NCBI GenBank assembly: GCA_038230595.1
Contig: JBBRMY010000007.1
Coordinates: 1-43,069 of the forward strand
Source: JBBRMY01 sp038230595
GTDB taxonomy: Bacteria > Bacteroidota > Ignavibacteria > Tepidaquicellales > Tepidaquicellaceae
Length of the DNA stretch: 43,069 nucleotides
Reading direction: 5' to 3'
A model generated the notes under the pieces. The model was not told the DNA's origin. It saw only the letters and a list, made by a program, of their open reading frames with translations, and did no database searches. A program made the position numbers and the translations under genes. The number at the start of each line of letters is the position of its first letter. Position 1 is the stretch's first letter. This document shows, one piece after another, positions 1 to 7,195 of the stretch.

Positions 1-285
1 GATCGTATAGCCTCCGTCTATCTTGAAATAGACGATCTCCTTGCTGTTATCAAAATAATATGTTTCAACTCCGTCAAGAGTCCCGTTCGTTTTATTTCCG
101 TAAACAGATCTGGCTTCCACTTTTCCCCTTCCTATAATTCCGGCTCCGTACAAGCCGCCGATCAATAAAAGTATAATTACCAGCGATGATGCCGCCCTGT
201 ATTTTTTGCTGCTAAGTACCTTATAAACTCTTCCGGCTGAAACTACACAGAGTATTGCAAATCCCGTTGGAGAATAGTATCTCAT
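1..285 (-). CDS. Membrane-anchored SPOR-domain protein, partial (runs off the window edge)
   Basis: I translated this by hand: 95 codons are open from ATG at 285 to base 1, with an in-frame TAA three codons upstream of that ATG. Residues 34-52 form one hydrophobic membrane segment. The visible end (YYFDNSKEIVYFK, then GGYTI) aligns with YYFDNGKDLVFFK and KGFTI of the neighbour at 352-3003, where this stretch leads into a SPOR domain, so the missing part is probably the same domain. SPOR domains bind glycan-denuded peptidoglycan at division septa. Unlike its neighbour this protein has no HU domain and no long linker. It lies 66 bases downstream on the same strand and is probably in the same operon. 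The SPOR assignment is inferred from the paralogue because the domain itself is cut off. Confidence 0.6.
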   Translation of the reverse strand, partial: MRYYSPTGFAILCVVSAGRVYKVLSSKKYRAASSLVIILLLIGGLYGAGIIGRGKVEARSVYGNKTNGTLDGVETYYFDNSKEIVYFKIDGGYTI

Positions 286-351
286 GACTATTTAAATTTT
301 TTAAAATTCTTTCAACTATTCGTAATTAGTACTTCGTAATTTACGATTGTT

Positions 352-3003
352 TTATAGTGTCTCTGAAAAATTCTTTGCTTTATCAAGCGATTCAAATTTT
401 CCTATTCTTACTCTGTAAAACACTTCATTGTTCGCCATGATCTCTTCGATCCTTACATCTTCAAGATTATTCTTCTCAAAATAATTTTTCTTTTCTATAG
501 CTTTTTCTTTCTGTTTGTAAGATCCAACCTGAATTGTAAATCCCTTATCAGTCTTGAAGAAAACCAGGTCCTTACCGTTATCGAAATAATATTTTTCCGT
601 CTTAGGATCATTTACTTTTAATAGTGTCTGGCTGCTTCCGGATTTTCCGAAAATTCCTGCACTGAATATTCCGTAAGCAAGTAGTGCAATTGCTATGATG
701 ATTATTACAACTATTACGACTGCATTAAGCTTCGAATCCTTATTTGTTGTTAGCCCGTTTCTCTCTAACGCATCATTTATTTTTGTTCCGTTCTGCTTCA
801 ATGTTGCAGACATATTCTGCTTCAGAGTATTTCCATTACCATTTCCATTCTCAGCAAGGCCATGACCATTAGTTCCTTCTGCAAGACCATGTCCGTTTGT
901 ATCTTTTAAACCATGTCCATTTGTATCTTTTAAGCCATGACCGTTTGTATCTTTTAAGCCATGACCGTTTGTATCTTTTAAACCATGACCATTTGTATCT
1001 TTTAAGCCATGACCGTTTGTATCTTTTAAGTTGTGTCCGTTAGTATCTTTCAGGTTATGACCATTCGTATCTTTTAAGTTATGTCCATTCGTATCTGTCA
1101 GGTTATGACCATTTGTGTCTTTTAAGTTATGTCCGTTCGTATCTGTCAGGTTATGTCCATTTGTATCTTTTAAGTTATGACCATTCGTTCCTTCTGATAG
1201 ATTTTTCCCGTTAGTATTTTCAGGATCAGGTGATTGCTTATTAACTGAATCTTCGAAGACATCACTGAAGCTTCTTGGCTGCTGATATGTATCATCCGGC
1301 TTAGCTTCTTTGTTTATTTCATCATGCAGATCTTTTAGCTTCTCGTCAGTCTTTGGTCCCGGCTGAGTTGTATCAGACTGTATTTTTTCTGATTCAAGTA
1401 TTGATGTATAAATAGATGATAGTGCCTTTGATAATCTTTCATCTTCTCCCTGATCAGATTGTTTTGGCTTCACTGTTTCAAGTTGGCTGTCAACGATCGG
1501 ACCATCTTTTTTATCTATAGATGGCTCTCCGGCTCTTTCACTAGGCTCAGGAGGCTTCACTTCTTGTACTTCTGTAAATGCTTTCTTTAATATGTCATCT
1601 GTTGATTCATCAGGATCTTTATGCTCCGGATGAATTCTTTCGTCCTCTTTTTTCAGTATTTCATCTTCTACTGCATGAACTTCTCTGTGGCTTATGTCAA
1701 ATGAGCTGGTTTCAGGATATGTTGGTGTCTTTATATTGTCAAGCAGATCTGCAATGTTGTCGCTCGATATATTCCTGCCCGATGGCTTTTGTCTTCCTTC
1801 ATCAAAATCTGTATCAGGAGCTTTTTTGTCTGCAGTATAAAAATCCTTTGTGATGTCTCCGCCCTTTACTTCTGCAGACTTGTTAAGATCTTCAACTCCC
1901 GGAGGTACAGGGTGCTTTATCTTTTCAGGAAATGCCTCTGTAAACTTATCTGAGATCTTCTCAATTGTTTCCGTACTTGCTATCCTGGTTGATGGATCTG
2001 CCAGTGGTATTTCAGGAATTTTAACTTCCGGTTTGCTCTCCGGCTCAATGACTTTTTGTATCTCTATCTCGGTCTTAACTTCTTTGGGAGCTAAGATCTT
2101 GTCTTCAATTTCTTTTGTATGTTCAGGCCTGATCTTAATTACCGGCTCTGAAGTTTTAAATTCTGATACAGGTGCTTGTTTTGTAGTTTCAGTACTGTCT
2201 ACTTTTTTCTCGTCTGTTTTCTCTTCATCTTTGACTTCTTCATGTCTGTCACCGACAGGATGTATCTTTGTTTCAAGATCTTTTAATTTATCTTCAAGCT
2301 TTCTTAAGCTTTTCTCGTAAGTTTCTGCCTGTGCCTTTAAGAGTGCATCTGTGGAAATGCTGCTAGTACCGGTAAAAGATGTGATAGTTTCATCACCTGT
2401 CTTTTCCTTTTCAAAGTATTCTCTTATTAGTGCTATAAAGTTTTCTACTTTTGCAATTCTTGCATCGAGATTTTTAAGATCTTCATTAGAGTATTCACTT
2501 ACCGGAACAGCCTGCTTTTGAAGAAAGCGTTTTTCCTGGTCAGTGTAATTTCTAAGAAATTCATCAACATCAGAAAGGTTATCTCCTGAATTTCCATCAG
2601 AGCCGCTTCCTTCATTATCTGAATTTGCACCTGAATTAGTTGTATCCGAATTTGCCATAGCATATTTTTCCAAAGGCTTTTCTTCTCCAAGCTTAAGGAT
2701 CCTGTCCCTATTCAGGCTTTCTTCGATATCCTTGAAAAGAATTTTTGCAAGATTACTATAGTTATAGTTTATCTCTGTAGCCAGCTTTTTAGCAGGAGAG
2801 AATTTTAAGTGCTGCATTTTCTCACCTGTTTTACCAGGTTTCTCGATAATATTAAACTTCCCGAAGTCAGTAATATTGAGGTTTCTGTTCTTCCTGAACG
2901 AGCTTTCAATATAGCGGAAGATGTTTTCGTAGAAGCTGATAGATTCAAGCTCGCTGATCTTAAACTCTTCTGAAATGCTCCTGATGATGTCCTCTTTAGT
3001 CAT
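352..3003 (-). CDS. HU domain - acidic linker - TNGH repeats - TM - SPOR domain protein
   Basis: An 883-residue multidomain protein. Residues 1-90 resemble an HU/IHF-type DNA-binding fold: MTKEDIIRSI start, a second helix (ISFYENIFRYI), then NLNITDFGKFNI, matching the HU pattern of a strand followed by FGxF. Residues about 110-600 are acidic, Pro/Lys/Glu-rich and probably disordered. Residues 604-717 hold 14 near-identical 8-residue TNGH repeats. Residues 761-785 are one strongly hydrophobic membrane helix. Residues 821-883 (start GFTIQVGSYK, end YRVRIGKFES) form a SPOR domain. The expected topology is HU and linker in the cytoplasm and SPOR in the periplasm on septal peptidoglycan. The arrangement suggests a tether between chromosome and division site; that function is inferred. 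HU-SPOR proteins are, as far as I recall, known in Bacteroidota (HU-CCDC81-type clades). Start ATG at 3003 is supported by the HU N-terminus. Confidence 0.85.
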   Translation of the reverse strand: MTKEDIIRSISEEFKISELESISFYENIFRYIESSFRKNRNLNITDFGKFNIIEKPGKTGEKMQHLKFSPAKKLATEINYNYSNLAKILFKDIEESLNRDRILKLGEEKPLEKYAMANSDTTNSGANSDNEGSGSDGNSGDNLSDVDEFLRNYTDQEKRFLQKQAVPVSEYSNEDLKNLDARIAKVENFIALIREYFEKEKTGDETITSFTGTSSISTDALLKAQAETYEKSLRKLEDKLKDLETKIHPVGDRHEEVKDEEKTDEKKVDSTETTKQAPVSEFKTSEPVIKIRPEHTKEIEDKILAPKEVKTEIEIQKVIEPESKPEVKIPEIPLADPSTRIASTETIEKISDKFTEAFPEKIKHPVPPGVEDLNKSAEVKGGDITKDFYTADKKAPDTDFDEGRQKPSGRNISSDNIADLLDNIKTPTYPETSSFDISHREVHAVEDEILKKEDERIHPEHKDPDESTDDILKKAFTEVQEVKPPEPSERAGEPSIDKKDGPIVDSQLETVKPKQSDQGEDERLSKALSSIYTSILESEKIQSDTTQPGPKTDEKLKDLHDEINKEAKPDDTYQQPRSFSDVFEDSVNKQSPDPENTNGKNLSEGTNGHNLKDTNGHNLTDTNGHNLKDTNGHNLTDTNGHNLKDTNGHNLKDTNGHNLKDTNGHGLKDTNGHGLKDTNGHGLKDTNGHGLKDTNGHGLKDTNGHGLAEGTNGHGLAENGNGNGNTLKQNMSATLKQNGTKINDALERNGLTTNKDSKLNAVVIVVIIIIAIALLAYGIFSAGIFGKSGSSQTLLKVNDPKTEKYYFDNGKDLVFFKTDKGFTIQVGSYKQKEKAIEKKNYFEKNNLEDVRIEEIMANNEVFYRVRIGKFESLDKAKNFSETL
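853..1194 (-). repeat. In-frame 24-bp tandem repeat array (14 copies of a TNGH octapeptide)
   Basis: Within the gene at 352-3003 there are 14 consecutive units encoding DTNGH(N/G)L(K/T/A); the outermost units begin EGTNGH and so add one residue each. Copies near base 1194 read HNL and copies near base 853 read HGL, so the array looks like two homogenised blocks. Near-identical DNA units of 24 bases are prone to slippage or recombination, so copy number probably differs between strains without breaking the frame. The array sits between the disordered linker and the membrane helix, on the predicted cytoplasmic side. Confidence 0.95.
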
Positions 3004-3077
3004 GGTTGTTGTGATTTAGAGTATAAATTTTTTATTACCGTATTATATTACTATTTTAATTTCTCTTTTAGAAAATC

Positions 3078-3506
3078 TTAAAAAATCTTCTTCATTATCT
3101 TATCATTATTAACTTCATATTTCCTTCCAAATGGATGAAATCTCCCGTGCAATTGTTCTGCCTTCGAAGCCAGGCTCTCTTCAAATCCCAAGCCTCGTCT
3201 TACTTCTTCTGTATTTTTTTCTCTGTATAAGGAAAGTGTTGCCGGAACATGACTTCCACTAATTTCTTCAAGCATTAAATACTTATGTTTAAAAGGATGA
3301 AAGCTAATCACTTCCTGTTCTCCGGATGTTGAAGGGGCTGAATCCTTTACCTGATTAGATGTCTGCACAGTAAAAATATCATCCATCGATTCAGGTTCTG
3401 TTCTTAACTGTCCGCCTGTGCTAAGAAAGCTGGTTTCCTCAAGCCTCAATAATTCCTGCCTGTTGCTTTCAAAAACTTCTGAGATCCTGTCTGCATTTAC
3501 TTTCAT
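3078..3506 (-). CDS. Small hypothetical protein with a duplicated FHPF motif
   Basis: A 142-residue protein that I do not recognise. It has no signal peptide or membrane segment. The motif FHPFxxKY occurs twice, in the middle (FHPFKHKYLMLEE) and near the C-terminus (FHPFGRKYEVNND), separated by about 50 residues, which suggests an internal duplication or two copies of a short linear interaction motif. The N-terminal half is Ser/Glu/Gln-rich and probably flexible. It lies between two HU-domain genes on the same strand, 74 bases before the HU-SPOR gene and 46 bases after the half-HU gene, so it is most likely co-transcribed with them. The operon context suggests a partner of the DNA-binding or SPOR proteins, but no function can be assigned from sequence. 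Confidence 0.6.
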   Translation of the reverse strand: MKVNADRISEVFESNRQELLRLEETSFLSTGGQLRTEPESMDDIFTVQTSNQVKDSAPSTSGEQEVISFHPFKHKYLMLEEISGSHVPATLSLYREKNTEEVRRGLGFEESLASKAEQLHGRFHPFGRKYEVNNDKIMKKIF

Positions 3507-3552
3507 ATCCGTATCTTTAAATATTAAAATTATTAGTTTTTTTAATTAAAGC

Positions 3553-3939
3553 TTAACTTCCGTATATCTTTGACTGTTCTTTCTTTTCCAGATTCTCGAT
3601 CATTTTCTTAGTCGTAACAAAAGATGCATAGTCATTGAAATTCAAATTTTTATTCTGTCTTGTTGAACTGCCTATAAATCTTATTATGTTTTCGTAAAAG
3701 CTGATTGACTCCCTGTTCATATCACTTTCACCTGCAGATTTTATCTTCTCTATAATGAACTTGTCGCTTGAACCGCTTTTTCTGACTTCTGTGAATCTAT
3801 GAATTTCATCATGTTGCGCTTCTGCAGTCTTTGATACTGTCTGCTTTTTTCCCGGCTTTAATATGGCTGCAGGAATTATTTCCGGTGCTGAAATACTCAG
3901 TACTTTTTTCTTCGGTTTTAAACTCTCTTGTTTACTCAT
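3553..3939 (-). CDS. HU-like protein with an incomplete HU fold
   Basis: A 128-residue protein. Residues 1-58 are basic and Ser/Pro/Lys-rich. From about residue 60 it resembles the first half of an HU domain: an initial helix (DKFIIEKIKSAG), a second helix (ISFYENIIRFIGSS), and the strand NLNFNDYASFV. The second helix is nearly identical to ISFYENIFRYIESS of the HU-SPOR protein, so the two are paralogues. The conserved FGxF turn has become YASF, and the protein ends soon after, without the DNA-grasping arm and last helix of a full HU subunit. Its start overlaps the end of the upstream HU gene by 8 bases, indicating translational coupling. It may be a dimerisation partner rather than an independent DNA binder, or a decayed copy; the intact frame and overlap favour a retained gene. 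Confidence 0.6.
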   Translation of the reverse strand: MSKQESLKPKKKVLSISAPEIIPAAILKPGKKQTVSKTAEAQHDEIHRFTEVRKSGSSDKFIIEKIKSAGESDMNRESISFYENIIRFIGSSTRQNKNLNFNDYASFVTTKKMIENLEKKEQSKIYGS

Positions 3940-4222
3940 TGAAGCTGTGTTTATTTAAAGTATCTAAAAGTTTTTCTGAAGGAACAAAGCTGACAAAATC
4001 CTTTGGCGGCAAAATTACATCCTGCTCCATTTCTTTGTCAAATACTTTTAAAGTATCACGATGCTCGACCTTAAATTCTCCGAAATCCTCAATATTGAAG
4101 TTCTTGTTATGAACAAGCTCTTCTTTTATCATATCAAAGATCCTGTCGAATATCTGTTCGCTTTTAGTTCTGCTGAAGCTCGCCTTTGAGCTGATCTTGC
4201 TGATCAATGAATCTTTATTCAT
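3932..4222 (-). CDS. HU-family DNA-binding protein
   Basis: A 96-residue protein of the length of a single HU/IHF subunit. It starts MNKDSLISKI, has a second helix around IFDRIFDMIKEEL, then NFNIEDFGEFKVEHR, which fits the HU pattern of a strand followed by FGxFxVxxR. The region after that (residues 55-75) corresponds to the beta arm and is more acidic than in housekeeping HU; the end PPKDFVSFVPSEKLLDTLN matches the usual C-terminal strand and helix. HU dimers bend and compact DNA. It sits between the HTH gene (42 bases upstream) and the half-HU gene (8-base overlap). It is a divergent HU, so a specialised or heterodimeric role is more likely than bulk nucleoid packaging; that is inference. 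Confidence 0.8.
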   Translation of the reverse strand: MNKDSLISKISSKASFSRTKSEQIFDRIFDMIKEELVHNKNFNIEDFGEFKVEHRDTLKVFDKEMEQDVILPPKDFVSFVPSEKLLDTLNKHSFNE

Positions 4223-4264
4223 ATTTTTTAAATATGTTGTAAAAAAAATTGTCTAAATGGTTCT

Positions 4265-4840
4265 CTATCTCTGACTATCAGTCCTCTTTTGAAGCGGAGT
4301 GACTTTTATTCGTTTAATAATCCTGCCTTCAGGATTAACTACAACATTGCTTCCTGTTACCGGATTGTTTCTTATACTCGTTCCGGCATATTCTCTGATA
4401 GCCTTTTGCGATTCTTCAGAATCACTGTCAAGGTTAACGAATATTTTAAGTATCTGAGTCTGGTTAAGGATCGTATTTGCTAGCTTTATCTTATTATCAG
4501 GAAATGTATATACATTTCTTACAAGCGGCTCAACATAATTGATCTGCCTGCTTACATTACTGTTGTGAAGATTAAAAATATTCCCAAGGAATTCATGAGT
4601 CACATAAAGATGCTTATACATGAAAAGCATCATCAGCTTGTCTTCAAGAACTAAGTCCTGCTTTCTGCCGCCCCCGAATGCTCTTTTTCTGTTTTTTTTC
4701 TGAAGTCTTTCAATTTCCAGACCTTCATAGACAGGCTCGATCTTTTTAAGGATCTCGTCAAACTTCTCAACAGTCAGCCCTGTCAGTCTTCTGACAACGC
4801 TTAAATGTTTTTTAATCTTGCTATACCTGCTTTTTTCCAT
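4265..4840 (-). CDS. Transposase-type HTH protein without a DDE nuclease domain
   Basis: A 191-residue protein. Residues about 20-110 resemble the N-terminal HTH region of IS5-like DDE transposases (HTH_Tnp_4 type): GLTVEKFDEIL, a basic RKRAFGGGRK stretch, then KLMMLFMYKHLYVTHEFLGNIF and NSNVSRQINYVEPLV as the HTH. In a transposase a DDE nuclease domain of 150 or more residues would follow. Here it is replaced by about 80 unrelated residues ending in a basic tail, and no Asp-Asp-Glu set or terminal inverted repeats are visible. The frame is intact and the gene heads the HU/SPOR operon, so it is better explained as a domesticated DNA-binding protein, perhaps the operon's regulator, than as a fresh fragment. 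Regulation is inferred. Start ATG at 4840. Confidence 0.7.
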   Translation of the reverse strand: MEKSRYSKIKKHLSVVRRLTGLTVEKFDEILKKIEPVYEGLEIERLQKKNRKRAFGGGRKQDLVLEDKLMMLFMYKHLYVTHEFLGNIFNLHNSNVSRQINYVEPLVRNVYTFPDNKIKLANTILNQTQILKIFVNLDSDSEESQKAIREYAGTSIRNNPVTGSNVVVNPEGRIIKRIKVTPLQKRTDSQR

Positions 4841-5147
4841 ATACTTTTTATTTTGCAGAGAATGGTTACTTCATAAGTTGAATTAGACATAACATATAAA
4901 GTAATTATATATAAAGCAATTACAATTTCGCAGGACTAATAAACAGAATTTGCAAAAAAATACATACTGTTTTTCAAGCATTTGTATTTTACAGAATCTG
5001 CATTATAATCTGCAAATTACCTATGGGAAAGTGGTATTACATGAGAATTACGAGATGCACATAGTGAAGAGTTACTGTTTTAATTTTGCAGTAGAAATAT
5101 TATTTTGCAGAAAATAGATTGTTGGGGGGTGGAGGTAATTATATACA
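4841..5147 (-). promoter_or_regulatory. Leader of the HU/SPOR operon with a repeated TTTTGCAG motif
   Basis: This 307-base stretch holds no convincing gene. It contains repeated related motifs of the form ATTTTGCAGAA: 4850-4860 (ATTTTGCAGAG), 4924-4934 (AATTTCGCAGG), 4947-4956 (AATTTGCAAA), a composite at 4986-5018 with one ACAGAA and two inverted AATCTGCA elements, 5082-5092 (AATTTTGCAGT) and 5100-5115 (TTATTTTGCAGAAAAT). The clustering just upstream of an HTH gene suggests an operator array, possibly for that protein itself; this is inference. A G-rich run lies at 5122-5134. The stretch is also the 3' flank of the gene at 5148-6977, and no clear T-run terminator for that gene is visible. 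Confidence 0.5.
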
Positions 5148-6977
5148 TTACCTGTTCTTGGTAAGCTTGTACTGTGGATACCACTTAGAGATCTTTTTTT
5201 TGAACTGTAGCATAGAGGTATGCGAAAATATTATCTGTCTTCTGACTCTTTTAAGATTATCCTTTAAAAGAATGGGGCCTGAATCTGTTGCAATTCCGAA
5301 CTGATATCCGGTCTCTGTAACTATTGATTCAATTTCTTCATTACATTCTCCATAAGGATATGCAAACGAAATAAGTGGATTTTTCAGCTTTTGGCTTAAT
5401 ATTCTGAAAGAATCTTCAATTTCGTGTTTTGCCTCATCAATCGGGATTTTAGTTAAATGAGGATGGGTTAAAGTGTGTGAACCAAACTCTATCCCATATT
5501 CTTCCATTTCGCTGATTTCCTGGTCAGTCATCAGAAAGTCTTCAGTTTCATTTTTATCCTTATCCCAGGTATTGGATTTTGTACCGGCGACCATAAAAAT
5601 GACACATTTCAATCCAAAGTCTTTGAGTATTGGGAAGGCATTTGTGTAATTATTTTTATATCCATCGTCAAATGTAAGAATAATATCGGACTTTTGGGAA
5701 AGCATCTCATTATTAATGATCTTATTAACATCGTAATATGTAAGCGTCCGGTAACCGTTTTTTTTCAAATAGCTTAAATGCTTTTCAAATACTTTTGAAG
5801 TTACAAATATTCCGACTGAGGTATTCAATTCAGGCTCATTAACAACTTTATGATAAAGTATAACAGGCAGCGGCTTTAATAAAACTTTATCGTTATTCTC
5901 CTTTATCAGCTCTTTATAGATATCAAATATCTTTTGTGAATTTGTATCGAGGTCATAATTTTTTGAGATCGTCTCTTTAATACAGGACGGATTATCTACA
6001 TATGACTTATAGTATGAGCTTAGGGCAGATAATATTTTCTCACTTTTAATATTTTCGGTTAACTCAGAGCAGTCACCAAAATTCGTTTCTAAAGCATGGT
6101 TAAGATTCTCTTCTGTTAAAAATCCGCCGAATAAAGATTCACCCCAATAGATCAGCGGCTTATTTAAAAGAACAGACTCAATAGCGCTTCTTCCTGAGGC
6201 GATCATAAGATCTGATTGCTCAATAAATGGTCTTACATCTTCAGCATAACCAATGTTAGAAATATAATCATCTTTTTGGGAAAGATTTATTTTATTAATT
6301 TCTTCTGTTACTTCAGCCGGTATTTCCTGACCTCCGATAATATTAAACTTCAGTTCAGTAATTTCAGATTTAAGCTGAGGAATTACTGAAAGCAGAGACT
6401 TTACTATATCAAGCTTTGGACCTGACACCCTTCCTAGATAACTGATTGTAAATGATTGACTGTTATTATTTGAAGTAATTTCACTAACAAAGCCTGAATA
6501 CTTGGAAATGTCCATCCCATTTCTTATAAGCTGGATTTTATCCGCTGAATGCGGAAAGTCCAAAACAGTTCTTTTCATTATCTCTTCACAAACTGCAACT
6601 GTCCTGTCTCCCAGAGCAGGAATGAATTTTTTAGAATTCCTCATTCCGCTTAATCCGTGTACAGTAACAACAAACGGGATCTTAAGCTTTTTGCATGCAA
6701 AATTACCAACCCAGGCAGATGCTCTTGAATTAGCATGAACAACATCTATATTGTTCTCTGTAATTATTTTTTTAACAAGCTTAATATTGCTTAATCTGGA
6801 TGAAAAGCTTCTGTTGTGAAGAGGTACTGAAAAGATCTTTGCATCGACCTTTCGGGTAAATGTATCTGAGGCAATGAATATATTGCAGCCTTTTTCTTTT
6901 AGGTAGGAGGAAAGAGACTCAACATAAGTTTCTGCTCCTGTTACTTCAAGCTGCGATAAAAGAAAAAGTATATTCAT
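5148..6977 (-). CDS. Glycosyltransferase family 4 / polysaccharide deacetylase fusion
   Basis: A 609-residue two-domain protein. Residues 1 to about 350 form a GT4-type (GT-B) glycosyltransferase: MNILFLLSQLEVTGAETYV start with a glycine-rich acceptor loop, VVHANSRASAW, FVVTVHG, and a donor-side SYLGRVSGPKLD. Residues about 370-590 form a NodB-type polysaccharide deacetylase: TFDDGY at 435-440 (catalytic base and metal Asp), SHTLTH at 500-505 (metal His501 and His505) and FAYPYGE at 538-544. It would transfer a sugar and remove N- or O-acyl groups from a surface glycan in one polypeptide. No signal peptide is seen, so both activities are predicted to be cytoplasmic or at the inner membrane face. 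Start ATG at 6977. It is separated from the HU/SPOR operon by about 300 bases. Confidence 0.85.
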   Translation of the reverse strand: MNILFLLSQLEVTGAETYVESLSSYLKEKGCNIFIASDTFTRKVDAKIFSVPLHNRSFSSRLSNIKLVKKIITENNIDVVHANSRASAWVGNFACKKLKIPFVVTVHGLSGMRNSKKFIPALGDRTVAVCEEIMKRTVLDFPHSADKIQLIRNGMDISKYSGFVSEITSNNNSQSFTISYLGRVSGPKLDIVKSLLSVIPQLKSEITELKFNIIGGQEIPAEVTEEINKINLSQKDDYISNIGYAEDVRPFIEQSDLMIASGRSAIESVLLNKPLIYWGESLFGGFLTEENLNHALETNFGDCSELTENIKSEKILSALSSYYKSYVDNPSCIKETISKNYDLDTNSQKIFDIYKELIKENNDKVLLKPLPVILYHKVVNEPELNTSVGIFVTSKVFEKHLSYLKKNGYRTLTYYDVNKIINNEMLSQKSDIILTFDDGYKNNYTNAFPILKDFGLKCVIFMVAGTKSNTWDKDKNETEDFLMTDQEISEMEEYGIEFGSHTLTHPHLTKIPIDEAKHEIEDSFRILSQKLKNPLISFAYPYGECNEEIESIVTETGYQFGIATDSGPILLKDNLKRVRRQIIFSHTSMLQFKKKISKWYPQYKLTKNR

Positions 6978-7083
6978 TATTCGTAAATTACTTCAATTTA
7001 CTTTGAATATAAATGCAGAGTGAATTTGAGAATTGTAAAGTGGGAGGGTAAACACTTCGAAAGTAACAATAATTAAAAATAAT

Positions 7084-7162
7084 GCCCTGTAAGGGCAAAA
7101 TATAAAAGCGTAGGGTGAAGCCCTACGAAAAGCAATAATTTAAAATTAAGCCCTGAAAGGGC
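7084..7162. repeat. Cluster of three short palindromes (REP-like)
   Basis: Three hairpins lie in the gap between ppdK and the GT/deacetylase gene: GCCCTGTAAGGGC at 7084-7096, CGTAGGGTGAAGCCCTACG at 7109-7127 (7-bp arms, 5-base loop) and GCCCTGAAAGGGC at 7150-7162. The first and third differ by one base in the loop. They are downstream of ppdK in its direction of transcription and could shape its transcript end. Similar short GC-rich palindromes are common intergenic repeats in this group, which I state from general recollection. Confidence 0.75.
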
Positions 7163-7195
7163 AGAATACTTTCCTGACTAAGGGGTAAGAACTTT

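Noticed and set aside
853..1194. CRISPR array
   Set aside because: The units are 24-base direct tandem repeats without unique spacers and in frame with a coding sequence.
1578..2320. Two plus-strand ORFs of 91 and 156 codons inside the HU-SPOR gene
   Set aside because: They are antisense shadows of a low-complexity linker region, with Leu/Ser-rich composition and no recognisable motif; the minus-strand frame has HU, membrane helix and SPOR motifs.
4265..5147. An intact insertion sequence
   Set aside because: The HTH protein lacks a DDE domain, and I see no terminal inverted repeats or target-site duplication flanking it.
5119..5304. Plus-strand ORF of 61 codons over the end of the GT/deacetylase gene
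   Set aside because: Overlaps a conserved deacetylase frame antisense and shows no family resemblance.
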